From Amia ocellicauda (Eukaryota; Chordata; Actinopteri; Amiiformes; Amiidae), in NCBI RefSeq assembly GCF_036373705.1, contig NC_089863.1, positions 32,386,227-32,450,226 of the forward strand: a DNA stretch of 64,000 nucleotides, given 5' to 3'. Position 1 is the first letter of the stretch, and every line of letters starts with the position of its first letter. The position numbers and the translations under genes were made by a program. Positions 46,317 to 56,608 of this stretch are shown here, in pieces. The notes under the pieces were generated by a model. That model was not told the origin of the DNA. It did no database searches and worked only from the letters and a program-made list of their open reading frames with translations.

Positions 46317-46670
46317 TTCTAGCCAAGATTTCCTGCTAAGAAGTTTCCTTGCGAAGTGAACAGCTCAGACTTCTCGTTCTCTGAGCCCCGTCGCTCTTGC
46401 GGTATCCTGGCTCCTTTCCCGAATCCTCCCACTCTCTAAACACCACTGGATTCCACCTTCCGTGATGGCAGGAAAGGAAATCACTGTGGAAAATGCTGCA
46501 ATACAATACTCTGCGTTAACAAAATATGGTAAGGAGGGGAAACAAACTATTATACGGTAGTATATAAATCAATAGCTGTTATTTTTTATGATGATTAATA
46601 TACTATGCACGAAGCTCAGGTTACTAACTAACATTACACATAAGCCAACCCCCAGAGCGTTTGGACACAT
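46317..46670 (-). promoter_or_regulatory. 5' UTR and promoter region of S100 B
   Basis: Nearly identical to 10646-10990. It keeps the antisense ATG frame (from 46465) ending at GGTAAGG. Similarity to A persists more weakly to about 46794. Confidence 0.5.
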
Positions 46671-46794
46671 CTGGAACTTTTTTAGGAATTGTTGGAACAT
46701 GTCTCATTTCAGCAAGGGCTCAAGTTTAGGCTGGTTCTTTGCATTCTTGTGATTTAGGGCGTTGTTTTTAAAGTCGAAGTTGCGACATTGTTAG

Positions 46795-47280
46795 TAGCCT
46801 ACATTTCATACCCACGCACATATAAACTCACATACTATATGTAATTGTACATGGCATATTTTTAATGTTCATGTGTAATGAACATAAAGTAATGATTCTG
46901 TGATTCAATCCAGTCGGCATTTTATTGCATAATTTTATCGAAATTCATACATTTTGATCAATTAAAAGTATGTTAGTTTAAAGGAAAAAATGCTAACAAG
47001 AACAAGTACTACCACATTCTACTGATTGTTTGCATTCATTTGATTTACATTGTTTAAATACTTTAAATTGACGCTTCCTGTATGCCTTTTGCATGTGTGC
47101 TTTTGAAAATAACACACTATTCATAGTTTTCTCACTGTAATGATTTGAATTATTTTTGAGATTAAACAAGAACAGAAATGCTTACAGTAATGGGATTTTT
47201 CTATTATTGTGGACACATATTTTTACACAAAGAATGACAACAAAAATATGAATTTAAATAAGTCAATAAATGTAAAGTAT
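46795..47280. other. Unassigned AT-rich stretch
   Basis: Beyond the duplication border; nothing recognised. Confidence 0.35.
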
Positions 47281-47283
47281 ATA

Positions 47284-48075
47284 TACCGATCAGCCATAAC
47301 ATTATGACCACTGACAGGTGAAGTGAATAACACTGATAATCTCGTTATCATGGCACCTGTCAGTGGGTGGGATATATTAGGCAGCAAGTGAACATTTTGT
47401 CCTCAAAGTCGATGTGTTAGCAGCAGGAAAAATGGGCAAGCGTAAGGATCTGAGTGACTTTGACAATGGCCAATTTGTGATGGCTAGACGGCTGGGTCAG
47501 AGCATCTCCAAAACTGCAGCTCTTGTGGGGTGTTCCTGATCTGCAGTGGTCAGTACCTATCAAAAGTGGTCCAAGGAAGGAAAAGTGGTGAACATGACAG
47601 GGTCATGGGCAGCCAAGGCTCATTGATGCACGTGGGGAGCGAAGGCTGGCCTGTGTGGTCCGATCCAACAGACGAGCTACTGTAGCTCAAATTGCTGAAA
47701 AAGTGAATGCTGGTTCTGATAGAAAGGTGTCAGAACACACAGTGCATCGCAGTTTGTTGCGTATGGGGCTGCGTAGCCGCATATCAGACAGGGTGCCCAT
47801 ACTGACCCCTGTCCACTGCCGAAAGCGCCTACAATGGGCACGTGAGCATCAGAACTGGACCACGGAGCAATGGAAGAAGGTGGCCTGGTCTGATGAATCA
47901 CGAGTTCAAGGTGTTGACTTGGCCTCCAAATTCCCCAGATCTCAATCCAATCGAGCATCTGTGGGATGTGCTGGACAAACAAGTCCGATCCATGGAGGCC
48001 CCACCTCGCAACTTACAGGACTTAAAGGATCTGCTGCTAACGTCTTGTTGCCAGATACCACAGCACACCTTCACC
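47284..48075 (+). mobile_element. Tc1 family A deletion derivative, 3'-truncated
   Basis: The left terminal repeat (TACCGATCAGCCATAAC) is present, the right one absent; similarity stops after the CAGCACACCTTCA bases. It carries the shared internal deletion (WSDESR joined to the VLTWPPNS block) and a frameshift in the HTH region near 47530-47600. Confidence 0.9.
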
Positions 48076-48138
48076 TTCTTTTGGAGTCGATTTGATAATT
48101 TCCTTTTTCTATCTTTCATCTGTTCTTCTTGCAGTGTG

Positions 48139-48139
<1 letters not shown>

Positions 48140-48168
<29 letters not shown>
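48140..48168. repeat. TA microsatellite
   Basis: TA tract into which the next Tc1 element inserted. Confidence 0.9.
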
Positions 48169-48169
<1 letters not shown>

Positions 48170-49389
48170 ACTCACCTAAAGGATTATTAGGAACACCTGT
48201 TCAATTTCTCATTAATGCAATTATCTAACCAACCAATCACATGGCAGTTGCTTCAATGCATTTAGGGGTGTGGTCCTGGCCAAGACAATCTCCTGAACTC
48301 CAAACTGAATATCTGAATGGGAAAGAAAGGTGATTTAAGCAATTTTGAGCGTGGCATGGTTGTTGGTGCCAGACGGGCCGGTCTGAGTATTTCACAATCT
48401 GCTCAGTTACTGGGATGTTCACGCACAACCATTTCTAGGGTTTACAAAGAATGGTGTGAAAAGGGAAAAACATCCAGTATGCGGCAGTCCTGTGGGCGAA
48501 AATGCCTTGTTGATGCTAGAGGTCAGAGGAGAATGGGCCGACTGATTCAAGCTGATAGCAGAGCAACTTTGACTGAAATAACCACTCGTTACAACCGAGG
48601 TATGCAGCAAAGCATTTGTGAAGCCACAACACGTACAACCTTGAGGCGGATGGGCTACAACAGCAGAAGACCCCACCGGGTACCACTCATCTCCACTACA
48701 AATAGGAAAAAGAGGCTACAATTTGCACAAGCTCACCAAAATTGGACAGTTGAAGACTGGAAAAATGTTGCCTGGTCTGATGAGTCTCGATTTCTGTTGA
48801 GACATTCAGATGGTAGAGTCAGAATTTGGCGTAAACGGAATGAGAACATGGATCCATCATGCCTTGTTACCACTGTGCAGGCTGGTGGTGGTGGTGTAAT
48901 GGTGTGGGGGATGTTTTCTTGGCACACTTTAGGCCCCTTAGTGCCAATTGGGCATCGTTTAAATGCCACGGCCTACCTGAGCATTGTTTCTGACCATGTC
49001 CATCCCTTTATGACCACCATGTACCCATCCTCTGATGGCTACTTCCAGCAGGATAATGCACCATGTCACAAAGGTCGAATCATTTCAAATTGGTTTCTTG
49101 AACATGACAATGAGTTCACTGTACTAAACTGGCCCCCACAGTCACCAGATCTCAACCCAATAGAGCATCTTTGGGATGTGGTGGAACGGGAGCTTCGTGC
49201 CCTGGATGTGCATCCCACAAATCTCCATCAACTGCAAGATGCTATCCTATCAATATGGGCCAACATTTCTAAAGAATGCTTTCAGCACCTTGTTGAATCA
49301 ATGCCACGTAGAATTAAGGCAGTTCTGAAGGCGAAAGGGGGTCAAACACAGTATTAGTATGGTGTTCCTAATAATCCTTTAGGTGAGTG
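48169..49389 (+). mobile_element. Intact-looking Tc1 family B (DD36E) element
   Basis: A 1221-bp element with matching terminal repeats (CACTCACCTAAAGGATTATT and its inverse), TA at both flanks (48167-48168, 49390-49391) and an uninterrupted transposase frame. It is the best candidate in the window for an autonomous transposon. Confidence 0.95.
48317..49357 (+). CDS. Tc1 family B transposase (DD36E), intact
   Basis: 346 residues, a full length for Tc1 transposases, which cut and paste DNA at TA sites. The N-terminal paired-type region holds SQSAQLLGCSRTTISRVY (about 26-43) and a second helix-rich block to about residue 120 ending in SRRPHRVPL. The catalytic triad is D155 (WSDES), D246 (QQDNAPCH) and E283 (LNPIEHLWD), leaving 36 residues between the last two instead of the 34 typical of Tc1 and Sleeping Beauty. 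A DD36E group of Tc1/mariner elements has been described in animals; membership is inferred from spacing. The Gly-rich patch (QAGGGGVMVWGMFS) is intact. The start is the first ATG after the 5' repeat and agrees with the other copies. Confidence 0.95.
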   Translation: MGKKGDLSNFERGMVVGARRAGLSISQSAQLLGCSRTTISRVYKEWCEKGKTSSMRQSCGRKCLVDARGQRRMGRLIQADSRATLTEITTRYNRGMQQSICEATTRTTLRRMGYNSRRPHRVPLISTTNRKKRLQFAQAHQNWTVEDWKNVAWSDESRFLLRHSDGRVRIWRKRNENMDPSCLVTTVQAGGGGVMVWGMFSWHTLGPLVPIGHRLNATAYLSIVSDHVHPFMTTMYPSSDGYFQQDNAPCHKGRIISNWFLEHDNEFTVLNWPPQSPDLNPIEHLWDVVERELRALDVHPTNLHQLQDAILSIWANISKECFQHLVESMPRRIKAVLKAKGGQTQY

Positions 49390-49397
49390 TATATACA

Positions 49398-50276
49398 TAC
49401 AGACGGGTGACAAATTAAAGGAAAAATCAACATAAAGTGTCTCAGTAAGGTGTTGGGCCACCACGAGCCGCCAGAACAGCTTCAATGTGCCTTTTGGCAT
49501 AGATTCTACGAGTCTCTGGAACTCTACTGGAGGGATGGAACACCATTCTTCTGAAAGATATTCCCTCATTTGGTGTTTTGATGATGGTGGTGGAGAGATC
49601 TGTCTAACACGTTGGTCCAAAATCTCCCATAGGTATTCAGTTGGGTTGAGATCTGGTGACTACTGAGGCAGTAGCATATGATTCACATAATTTTCATACT
49701 GATCCAACCATTCAGTGACCCCTCGTGCCCTGTGGATGGGGCCATTGTCATCCTGGAAGAGACCACTCCCATCAGGATAGAAATGTTTCACCATAGGATA
49801 AAGGTGATCACTCAGAATCACTTTGTAATGATTTGCAGTGACCCTTCCCTCTTAAGGGGACACATGGACCCAAACCATGCCAGGAAAATGCCCCCCACAA
49901 CATAACAGAGCCTCCGGACCCCCTCACTGTAGGGGTCAAGCAGTCAGGCCTGTACCAATCTCTTGGTGTCACCACACATGCACTCGCCCACTTGTCAAGA
50001 ACACTAGCCAGTTGAGCAGTCTTCCATTGAGCTCCTGCCATTCATGCCCCAATAATGACCCCTCTTTCAAAGTCATTTAGATCCTTTCCTCTTGCCATCT
50101 TGATGCAAAATTGAGGTCAACTGGGCCTGCTCAGCATTGTTACACATGCCACAGAGCATGATAGGATGTTAATTGCTTAATTGTATCATGCAGTACACCT
50201 GTTTGGAGGCATCTGCATTTGTTATGTTCCTCCACTCATTTATTCAGGTTTTTCCTTTAATTTGTCACCCGTCTGT
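49398..50276 (-). mobile_element. Tc1 family D element, degenerate
   Basis: Terminal repeats CAGACGGGTGACAAATTAAA (49400) and its inverse (to 50275). The minus strand carries a decayed transposase, with motifs matching the fragment at 16890-17290 (GTAGGGGTCAAGCAGTCAGG). Stops and an internal deletion leave only short frames. It starts 10 bp after the family B element ends. Confidence 0.85.
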
Positions 50277-50311
50277 GTGTGTGTATATATATACACACAC
50301 ACAGACGGGTG
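50266..50311. repeat. 46-bp perfect palindrome
   Basis: CACCCGTCTG, TG repeats, TATATATATA, CA repeats and CAGACGGGTG read the same on both strands. Every base pair from 50266/50311 to the centre 50288/50289 matches. It joins the right end of the family D element to a truncated family C copy. Confidence 0.97.
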
Positions 50312-51083
50312 GTCAGATGAGACCAAAATCGAACTCTTTGGCATCAACGCAACTCGCTGTGTTTGGAGGAGGAGGAATGACCCCAAGAACACCATCCCCA
50401 CCGTCAAACATGGAGGTGGAAACATTATGCTTTGGGGGTGTTTTTCTGCTAAGGGGTCAGGACAACTGCACCGCATCAAAGGGACAATGGACGGGGCCAT
50501 GTACCATCAAATCTTGGGTGAGAACCTCCTTCCCTCAGCCAGGGCATTGAAAATGGGTCGTGGATGGGTATTCCAGCATGACAATGACCCAAACCACACA
50601 GCCAAGGCAACAAAGGAGTGGCTCAAGAAGAAGCACATTAAGGTCCTGGAGTGGCCTAGCCAGTCTCCAGACCTTAATCCCATAGAAAATCTGTGGAGGG
50701 AGCTGAAGGTTCGAGTTGCCAAACGTCAGCCTCGAAACCTTAATGACTTGGAGAGGATCTGCAAAGAGGAGTGGGACAAAATCCCTCCTGAGATGTGTGC
50801 AAACCTGGTGGCCAACTACAAGAAACGTCTGACCTCTGTGATTGCCAAAAAGGGTTTTGCCACCAAGTTCTAAATCGAAGGGGTCAAATACTTATTTCCC
50901 TCATTAACATGCAAATCAATTTATAACTTTTTTGAAATGCGTTTTTCTGGATTTTTTTGTTGTTATTCTGTCTCTCACTGTTAAAATACACCTACCATTA
51001 AAATTATAGACTGATCATTTCTTTGTCAGTGGGCAAACGTACAAAATCAGCAGGGGATCAAATACTTTTTTCCCTCACTGTTT
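50303..51083 (+). mobile_element. Tc1 family C, 5'-truncated copy
   Basis: Begins inside the transposase just before GGTCAGATGAGACC and continues to a complete right IR/DR end (inner repeat near 50890, outer repeat TACTTTTTTCCCTCACTG near 51062-51080). The left terminal repeat and the HTH half are missing. Confidence 0.92.
50311..50873 (+). pseudogene. Tc1 family C transposase, catalytic half
   Basis: The open frame continues to 50873 and includes all three catalytic residues in [21 protein letters not shown] and [10 protein letters not shown] (DD34E). The Gly after MLW is kept here ([14 protein letters not shown]), unlike the copy at 25896. The N-terminal DNA-binding domain is lost, so the copy is inactive. 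Upstream codons come from the family D terminus. Confidence 0.9.
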
Positions 51084-51640
51084 TTTTTGTTGAACACGGA
51101 ATTCATCTTGTGTTGTTGACTTATTCTCCCCGGCAGGTGTACATAGGCGTAGTGACCTAGCTTTGCTAAGTACTGGTTTGTTTAGCTTGTTTAAGTGTAT
51201 TTTTATTGCACCTGTATTTGTAACCTTAGCACGGCAGCTACTGTTTGATAGTTACTGTCTTAGCGCTTTTAATTGACGCAGTTTCTGTTACCAGAAACGG
51301 TTGTATTGCATACAATTGTAGTAAGATATTGTACAGTGTTACTGTGCACTCAGTCTTGCCTTTTCTGCAATCAGAACAGGCAGTTAATAGCGTTAGCATT
51401 CCAGACATTCCAAGCACTTAGTTCGGCCAATCACTGTATTAGGGTGGGACTTGTGGGCTCTGGACAGTGTAGCAGTGTAATTCAAATCAGTGCAGGTGCG
51501 GATTCATCCAATTAGTTACAGGTGGACTATTTAACGGCCTCCAGGAACTACGTGCCAGCAGCAGCCTTCAGTGCCCTCTCTCCAAAGGGCCCCATTCAAA
51601 AGGGCAAGGACTCTGTGGGACTCCAGCGAGGAGAAGCTTG
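51084..51640. other. Unassigned stretch, possibly L2 5' region
   Basis: Mixed composition that becomes C-rich near 51590 (GGGCCCCATTCAAAAGGGCA). It may include the 5' untranslated part of the following L2, but no boundary is visible. Confidence 0.35.
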
Positions 51641-51659
51641 CGAGGTGATGCTGCACTGC

Positions 51660-53567
51660 AACACTAGGCAGCTATGACTATCTCTCCGATTCCTGTCCTG
51701 CTCTCTCCTGTCTCTTGGCATGCACCTGCTCACCACCGCCTCCCTAATCCCTTTAACTTAATCTCTCTGCCTCTCCCCTCCTCCTCCCTCCCCTCCTTTC
51801 AACTCTGTTGAGGTCTGTTGAGCTTCCAACATGGCCGACTTCATTTCCGCTATTGCCTCCCACCTCTCTCTGGATTTCCTGGCTCTCACCGAGACATTGA
51901 TCTTCCCTGAGAAATCAACCACCCCTGCTGCCCTATCCTCTATGTTTGTCCTGTGCCATTCCCCTCATCCTACTGGGCGGGGAGGAGGGATAGGGCTACT
52001 GCTTTCCCCTTCTTTCCTCTAACAGCTTTGAATTCCATGCTCTAGAACTCACCTCTCCCTCTCCCTCTCACCTCTTCCTTCTAGTTCTCTACTGCCCTCC
52101 TGGCCCACTTGCCTCCTTCTTAGATGAACTGGACTTCCTTCTGTCCTGCCTCCCCTCACTCTCCTCACCTACCATCCTCCTGGGAGACTTCAACATCCAC
52201 CTCTCCAACCCCTCCCACTCTATCAGATTTCTTCCCCTCCTTCTCCTTCTCTTCTCTGTCCACCCCCCACTCACAGGGCAGGCCACCAGCTGGATCTCAT
52301 CTTCTCTAGATGCTACTCAACTTCGACATTCTCCATGACACCCTCGGACATCTCAGACCACCACTTCATCTCTTTCTCCATTTCTGGAGAGCCCTGGATC
52401 TCTTCCGTCCCCCGCTCAGCCCAATTCACTCTACGTGCTACTTAACAGAAGTGGAAGAGGTCCAAATTCCCAGCTGCCCTCAACCTCTACCACTGTTTAC
52501 ATTCTCCTCCTCACACACCTCAGCCAAGAAGTCTTACTTCCAGTAACTCTTTGAATCCACTGTCAACAACCCACGCAAACTCAACTCTACCTTCTTCTCC
52601 CTCTTCGTCCCCCCTCCCCTTTCTCATCCTGCTTCTATCTCTGCCGATGATTTTTTCTCCTTCTTCTCCTCTAAGATCACAGACATCCGCAGGCTCTTCA
52701 ACAGTCTCCCCTCCTCACCCATCCCACCTAAATTTCCTACTAATCGATATTCCTTTTCTTCATTCTCAATTCTCTCTGACTCTGAATGTTCCTCTCTCCT
52801 CCTAGATCACAAACCCACAAGGTGTGCCCCGGAACCTCTCCCAACTCACCTCCTCCAAGCTACTGCTTCTGATCTATCTCCTCCCTCCTCAACTCCTCAA
52901 CCCCTCCCTCCTCTCTGTCTGTTTCCCCTCTGCTTTCAAACAAGCTGCTGTGATCCCACACTTCAAAAAAACAACCCTTGACCCTACCTCTCATCAGAAC
53001 TACCACCCTGTCTCCCTACTCTCCTTCCTCTCAAAGACCCTCAAGCAAGCTGCTCACCGTCAGCTCTCTGCATTTCTTTCCCATCACTCACTTCTTGATC
53101 CTCTGCAGTCCAGCTTCTGCACAGCTCACTCCACCGATACTGCTATTCTACCAGTCACTGACTCCCTCAGTTGTGCTCGGGTGGCCTCCCTCTACTCAGT
53201 ACTAATCCTCCTTGATCTCTCTGCAGCATCTGACATCGTCGATCACTCCATCCTCCTCTCCTGCCTCACTGACCTTGGAATCTCTGGAACTGCTCTCGCC
53301 TGGTTCTCCTTCTACCTCAACAACTGGACCTACCAAGTGACATCGTGAGGTTCTTTGTCCACACCTCAACCTCTCCTCACAGGTGTACCCCAAGGCTCCG
53401 TCCTGGGCCCCCTCTCTCTTCACACGCTCTCTGGGCCCCCTCTTCGCATCCTATGGCTTCTCCTACCATTTCTATGCTGATGATGAGTCCCTGACCTCCT
53501 TCCAGCGATTACTCAAGACACATCTGTTCAGACTGTACCTAGAATTTAGTTGTTTATTCCTGTGTGG
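51660..53567 (+). mobile_element. L2-type LINE, internally deleted
   Basis: The endonuclease begins near 51832 (DFLALTETLIFPE, GRGGGIGLLLS), with LYCPPGPLASFLDELDF and ILLGDFNIHLS-like blocks after frame changes. The RT start lies at 52824-53348 ([30 protein letters not shown]). After FYADDES the sequence jumps to the C-terminal TSFQRLLKTHLFRL and the tail. It is closely related to the L2 at 27022-28820. Many stops. Confidence 0.85.
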
Positions 53568-53568
53568 C

Positions 53569-53614
<46 letters not shown>

Positions 53615-53616
53615 CA
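53568..53616. repeat. TAA microsatellite (L2 tail)
   Basis: A pure AAT repeat of about 45 bp at the 3' end of the L2 copy. Confidence 0.95.
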
Positions 53617-53800
53617 TCATCTGGATGAAAATGGCATCTGTCACCAAACATTGGAAAACAGCTGAGGTGTTGATAGCTGGACATTTTATTCTTGCATGGG
53701 GAACACAGGATTCAGACTGTTTAAAGGAATTTTGTAATAGTATAAACTTGACCCAGATGGTAACAAGGCCCACTCGTCCTAATTCTAAGGCCTAACGTCA
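53617..53800 (+). mobile_element. Possible LINE endonuclease fragment
   Basis: The frame ends FCNSINLTQMVTRPTRPNSK, which resembles the end of LINE endonuclease domains (LTQLV.PTR). It is short and unsupported by flanks. Confidence 0.4.
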
Positions 53801-55250
53801 CTGTATCAAAGCTGCCATTGGCCCCTGCGCATGTCACTCAAACAGCTCCCTTCCACTTCATGTTTGTATAAAAGGTGTCATCTGTGCAGGTTCATCCTCT
53901 TTTGCCATTTCACTGGACCTGAGAACATGAGCTCTCGGTGTCTTGTCTGTGCTTAAAACCTTATAATCTGTGTTTTTCGGTTGGTTGGCTTCTCGGCTGT
54001 GTTGTTTGTCACCATCTTCACTACTGTGTGTGTCTCTATTTGTTTTTTGTTAGTTATTATTGATAGCTATCCGAATCTGTGCTTTTCAGTTTCAGTTCCG
54101 CTAAACAAATAGAGCATTTCAAAATAATAGTCGTGTTTATATTGTGCCTTCTATATTCTGATAGCTTGCTGTGTGGATTTTTTGTCAACAGGACTTTTTC
54201 CACCACAGCAGGAGTGCTTACAGCTGCCTCGGTGTGTTGGAAGAGATCTCGCCCGCATGAGCATGAGGGGTTCCTCCGCTGGCTTACCCCCGCACTACAG
54301 CCCGCTACTGCGGTTATAGATCTTGCTGTCTCAGCTTGCTGGGATCGAGCTCTGCTATGCTTCCTCGTCCGTGTGTGAAGGCCTCGGTATTAGGCCCCGC
54401 TTTGGCTGGTGGCCTAATACCCTTGGCCCCCTCGGACCCCAGACCCCGCGTCACCCGCAGTCCCCAGAAACCCTGGTGTGGTTAAGCCTACACCCCGGTG
54501 TTTGGATACACAATGTTCCATCTCAAGGTTGTGTGTGGTTGGTGTTGCAGTGCCCCCTTGTCTACTAACGTTGGCGAGTCCCACTAGGTGCTCCACTTGT
54601 CGCAGTGGCGTTTCAGTTGTTGTGTGCCCCCTAGTGCAAACACTGACCAGCGCCCCCGCTGCACGTTTCTTGGTTGACGTGCATGTGTGCTCAGTGATTT
54701 GCTCGGCGCTTGCGGCTGACACACCTTGCCCACCTGGAGTGGGGAGGTCCTCTGCCCCGTCTGTCTGGGCACCGACAGCGGGCGCGATTTGACCACGGCT
54801 TCTGGCTCCTCTACGGTGAGCGCGGACCCCCGGTCTCTCCCCAGGCGACGTCGCAACTGCCACAACCTCCGTCATGCCCGCCGATCTCCCAATCCGGCGA
54901 GTGACAGTAGGAGCTCTGGACCTCCGCCTTTCCCCAAGCCTCTCCGTCTCCTCCTCCAGACACGCAGCTTCGGAGACAGCCACGCCCCATGCGCCTTGAT
55001 GTAGTGCTGGACGCACTTTCCCAAGCCCCATTCAAACCACTGAACTCAGATGAGCTGAAGCTAGTGTCACTTGGCATTCACCTCTGCAAAACGCGTGAGC
55101 GAGTTACACACCCTGTCCGTACACCCATCGTGTGTCCGTTTTGCGGGAGATGGCTCCAGGGTCACGCTACGGACTAACCCTGCATACCTCCCAAAAGTGC
55201 TGTCTCTATTTCATGTCAACAGGCCTATTGAATTGATGGATTTTCTGTGC
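53801..55250 (+). mobile_element. DIRS-like retroelement fragment (gag-like region plus tyrosine recombinase)
   Basis: A GC-rich block (54180-55000) with no clean frame contains a CPVCLGTDSG-like Cys-containing motif, consistent with a decayed DIRS gag. It is followed at 55010-55240 by a tyrosine-recombinase segment. A GTATAAAAGG box at 53867 could belong to its 5' end. RT and RNase H are absent. Confidence 0.55.
55000..55250 (+). pseudogene. DIRS-type tyrosine recombinase fragment
   Basis: In two frames joined near 55070: VLDALSQAPFKPLNSDELKL, then AFTSAKRVSELHTLSV and NPAYLPKVLS, FHVNRPIEL. The Arg in AKRVSELH aligns with the box I catalytic Arg of tyrosine recombinases (general pattern T-G-x-R-x-x-E-L). 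The box II HxxR and the Tyr nucleophile lie beyond the break, so it is a remnant. DIRS elements use this enzyme instead of a DDE integrase. Confidence 0.75.
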
Positions 55251-55252
55251 TT

Positions 55253-55490
55253 GTACTATTCCCAAGACCATAAAAGAATGTCATAAATCAACTTAATGAG
55301 ATGTTATTTTATAGGGTTCCCTGGACGTTTTTTGTGACATTCCTATGACTTCCTATGAACATCCCTGTACCATTCCCAAGACCATAAAAGAATGTCACAA
55401 GTAAACATTACCAGGACGTTATTTTGTAGGGTTCCTAAATGTTTCTTGGCATGTCTTTTGTGTCCTTTCTATGATGTCTCTTTACCCAAT
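55253..55490. repeat. Two tandem copies of a 124-bp unit
   Basis: GTACTATTCCCAAGACCATA at 55253 and GTACCATTCCCAAGACCATA at 55377 begin two similar units that also share AAAAGAATGTCA and a TATTTTRTAGGGTTCC segment. Possibly the edge of a satellite or part of the adjacent retroelement. Confidence 0.8.
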
Positions 55491-56608
55491 ACCAATACCA
55501 AGCACCTGCCAAACAAATAAAAATCAAGATCACCTTATAGTCATTTCTGTCTGTCACTGCACTCCTGATCTTCACTCACTGAATGATCACCAGTAATCAA
55601 CAAAACAAGTATTACTAGTGTAAGACTGTTCCTGTAATTGTTTAAAAGTAAATATATTTGACTAACATGTTAACAGAAAGCTAAGGCTTAAACTGGTTTT
55701 CAGTTCTCTGTTTACTATATGATATCGCTCCTCATGGAGCCAGCTTGTCTCCTTTTGATAAGGTCATTTAATTAAGTTTAGTTGTGTTATTAAGATCTTT
55801 GTTAAATCCTGTACAAACCTTGTTTTGTTTGGATTACGGGAATGACATGCATGTCTGTGTGCATCGCCATTTTGGTTGAATTAAAGGGGTGAGGGCCACC
55901 AATGGCATGGTATTTAAAGGGTCGGGCAAGGGCAAGTTTTTATCTATGGGGGGAGTATATTGATGAACAGTGGAATCATGGTTATTGGGGGGGCGGAATT
56001 TAAATACTTTTAATTGGGGAATTTTATGGGAAACACGAAGTTAAGTTGTGGGTTTAGGTTGACTTTATTTTATTGTTAATTTTATTTAATAGTTTTCTTT
56101 GTTGGTTTGAACTGTGGGAGGAGTCCGCCTGCCAGCACCAATATAAGGGTGCTGGATGCTTCAGTAGAGAGACTTCCCTTCGTACATATACTACCATGGC
56201 TTCTGTTATGACTGAAGTATGTATCTGTTTAGTTGATGGTATTTTCAGTTACATTTAACTTTTAGTTACAGAGATTCATGAGTTTATAATTTTTTTTGTT
56301 TTGAATTGTTTGTTTGGACTTATTTTTGCCGACTATGATTTTTGGTTCCCTGCTTGAACACTATTTTGGAATAAACTTTTATTATTTTTGCACTGCTCCT
56401 TTGTGTTCCCACAACATTGTCTCTCCCCCATCGAGCAGCTGGGAGGGCTCCTTCATATTGATAATTAAGATAAATGAGGAATGTCAATTGTAGTTAAAGA
56501 AATTTGATGATTGCTAATTAATGATAGAAAAACTAAAACTTAATAAACCCATTCTTGTCAGCTAATTGAATAACATTATTACCCATTGAATTCATTTGAA
56601 ATAAGGTA
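55491..56608. other. Unassigned stretch, LTR-like composition
   Basis: 55786-56416 has a TGTT start, an ACA end, an AATATAAGGG box near 56140 and GGAATAAACTTTTATT near 56370, as in an LTR. The flanks do not match as a target duplication, so this is only a candidate. Confidence 0.3.

Noticed and set aside
54414..55031. 205-codon minus-strand frame
   Set aside because: It is antisense to the GC-rich DIRS-like block, has low-complexity Arg/Gly content and no domain; GC-rich sequence keeps many frames open.
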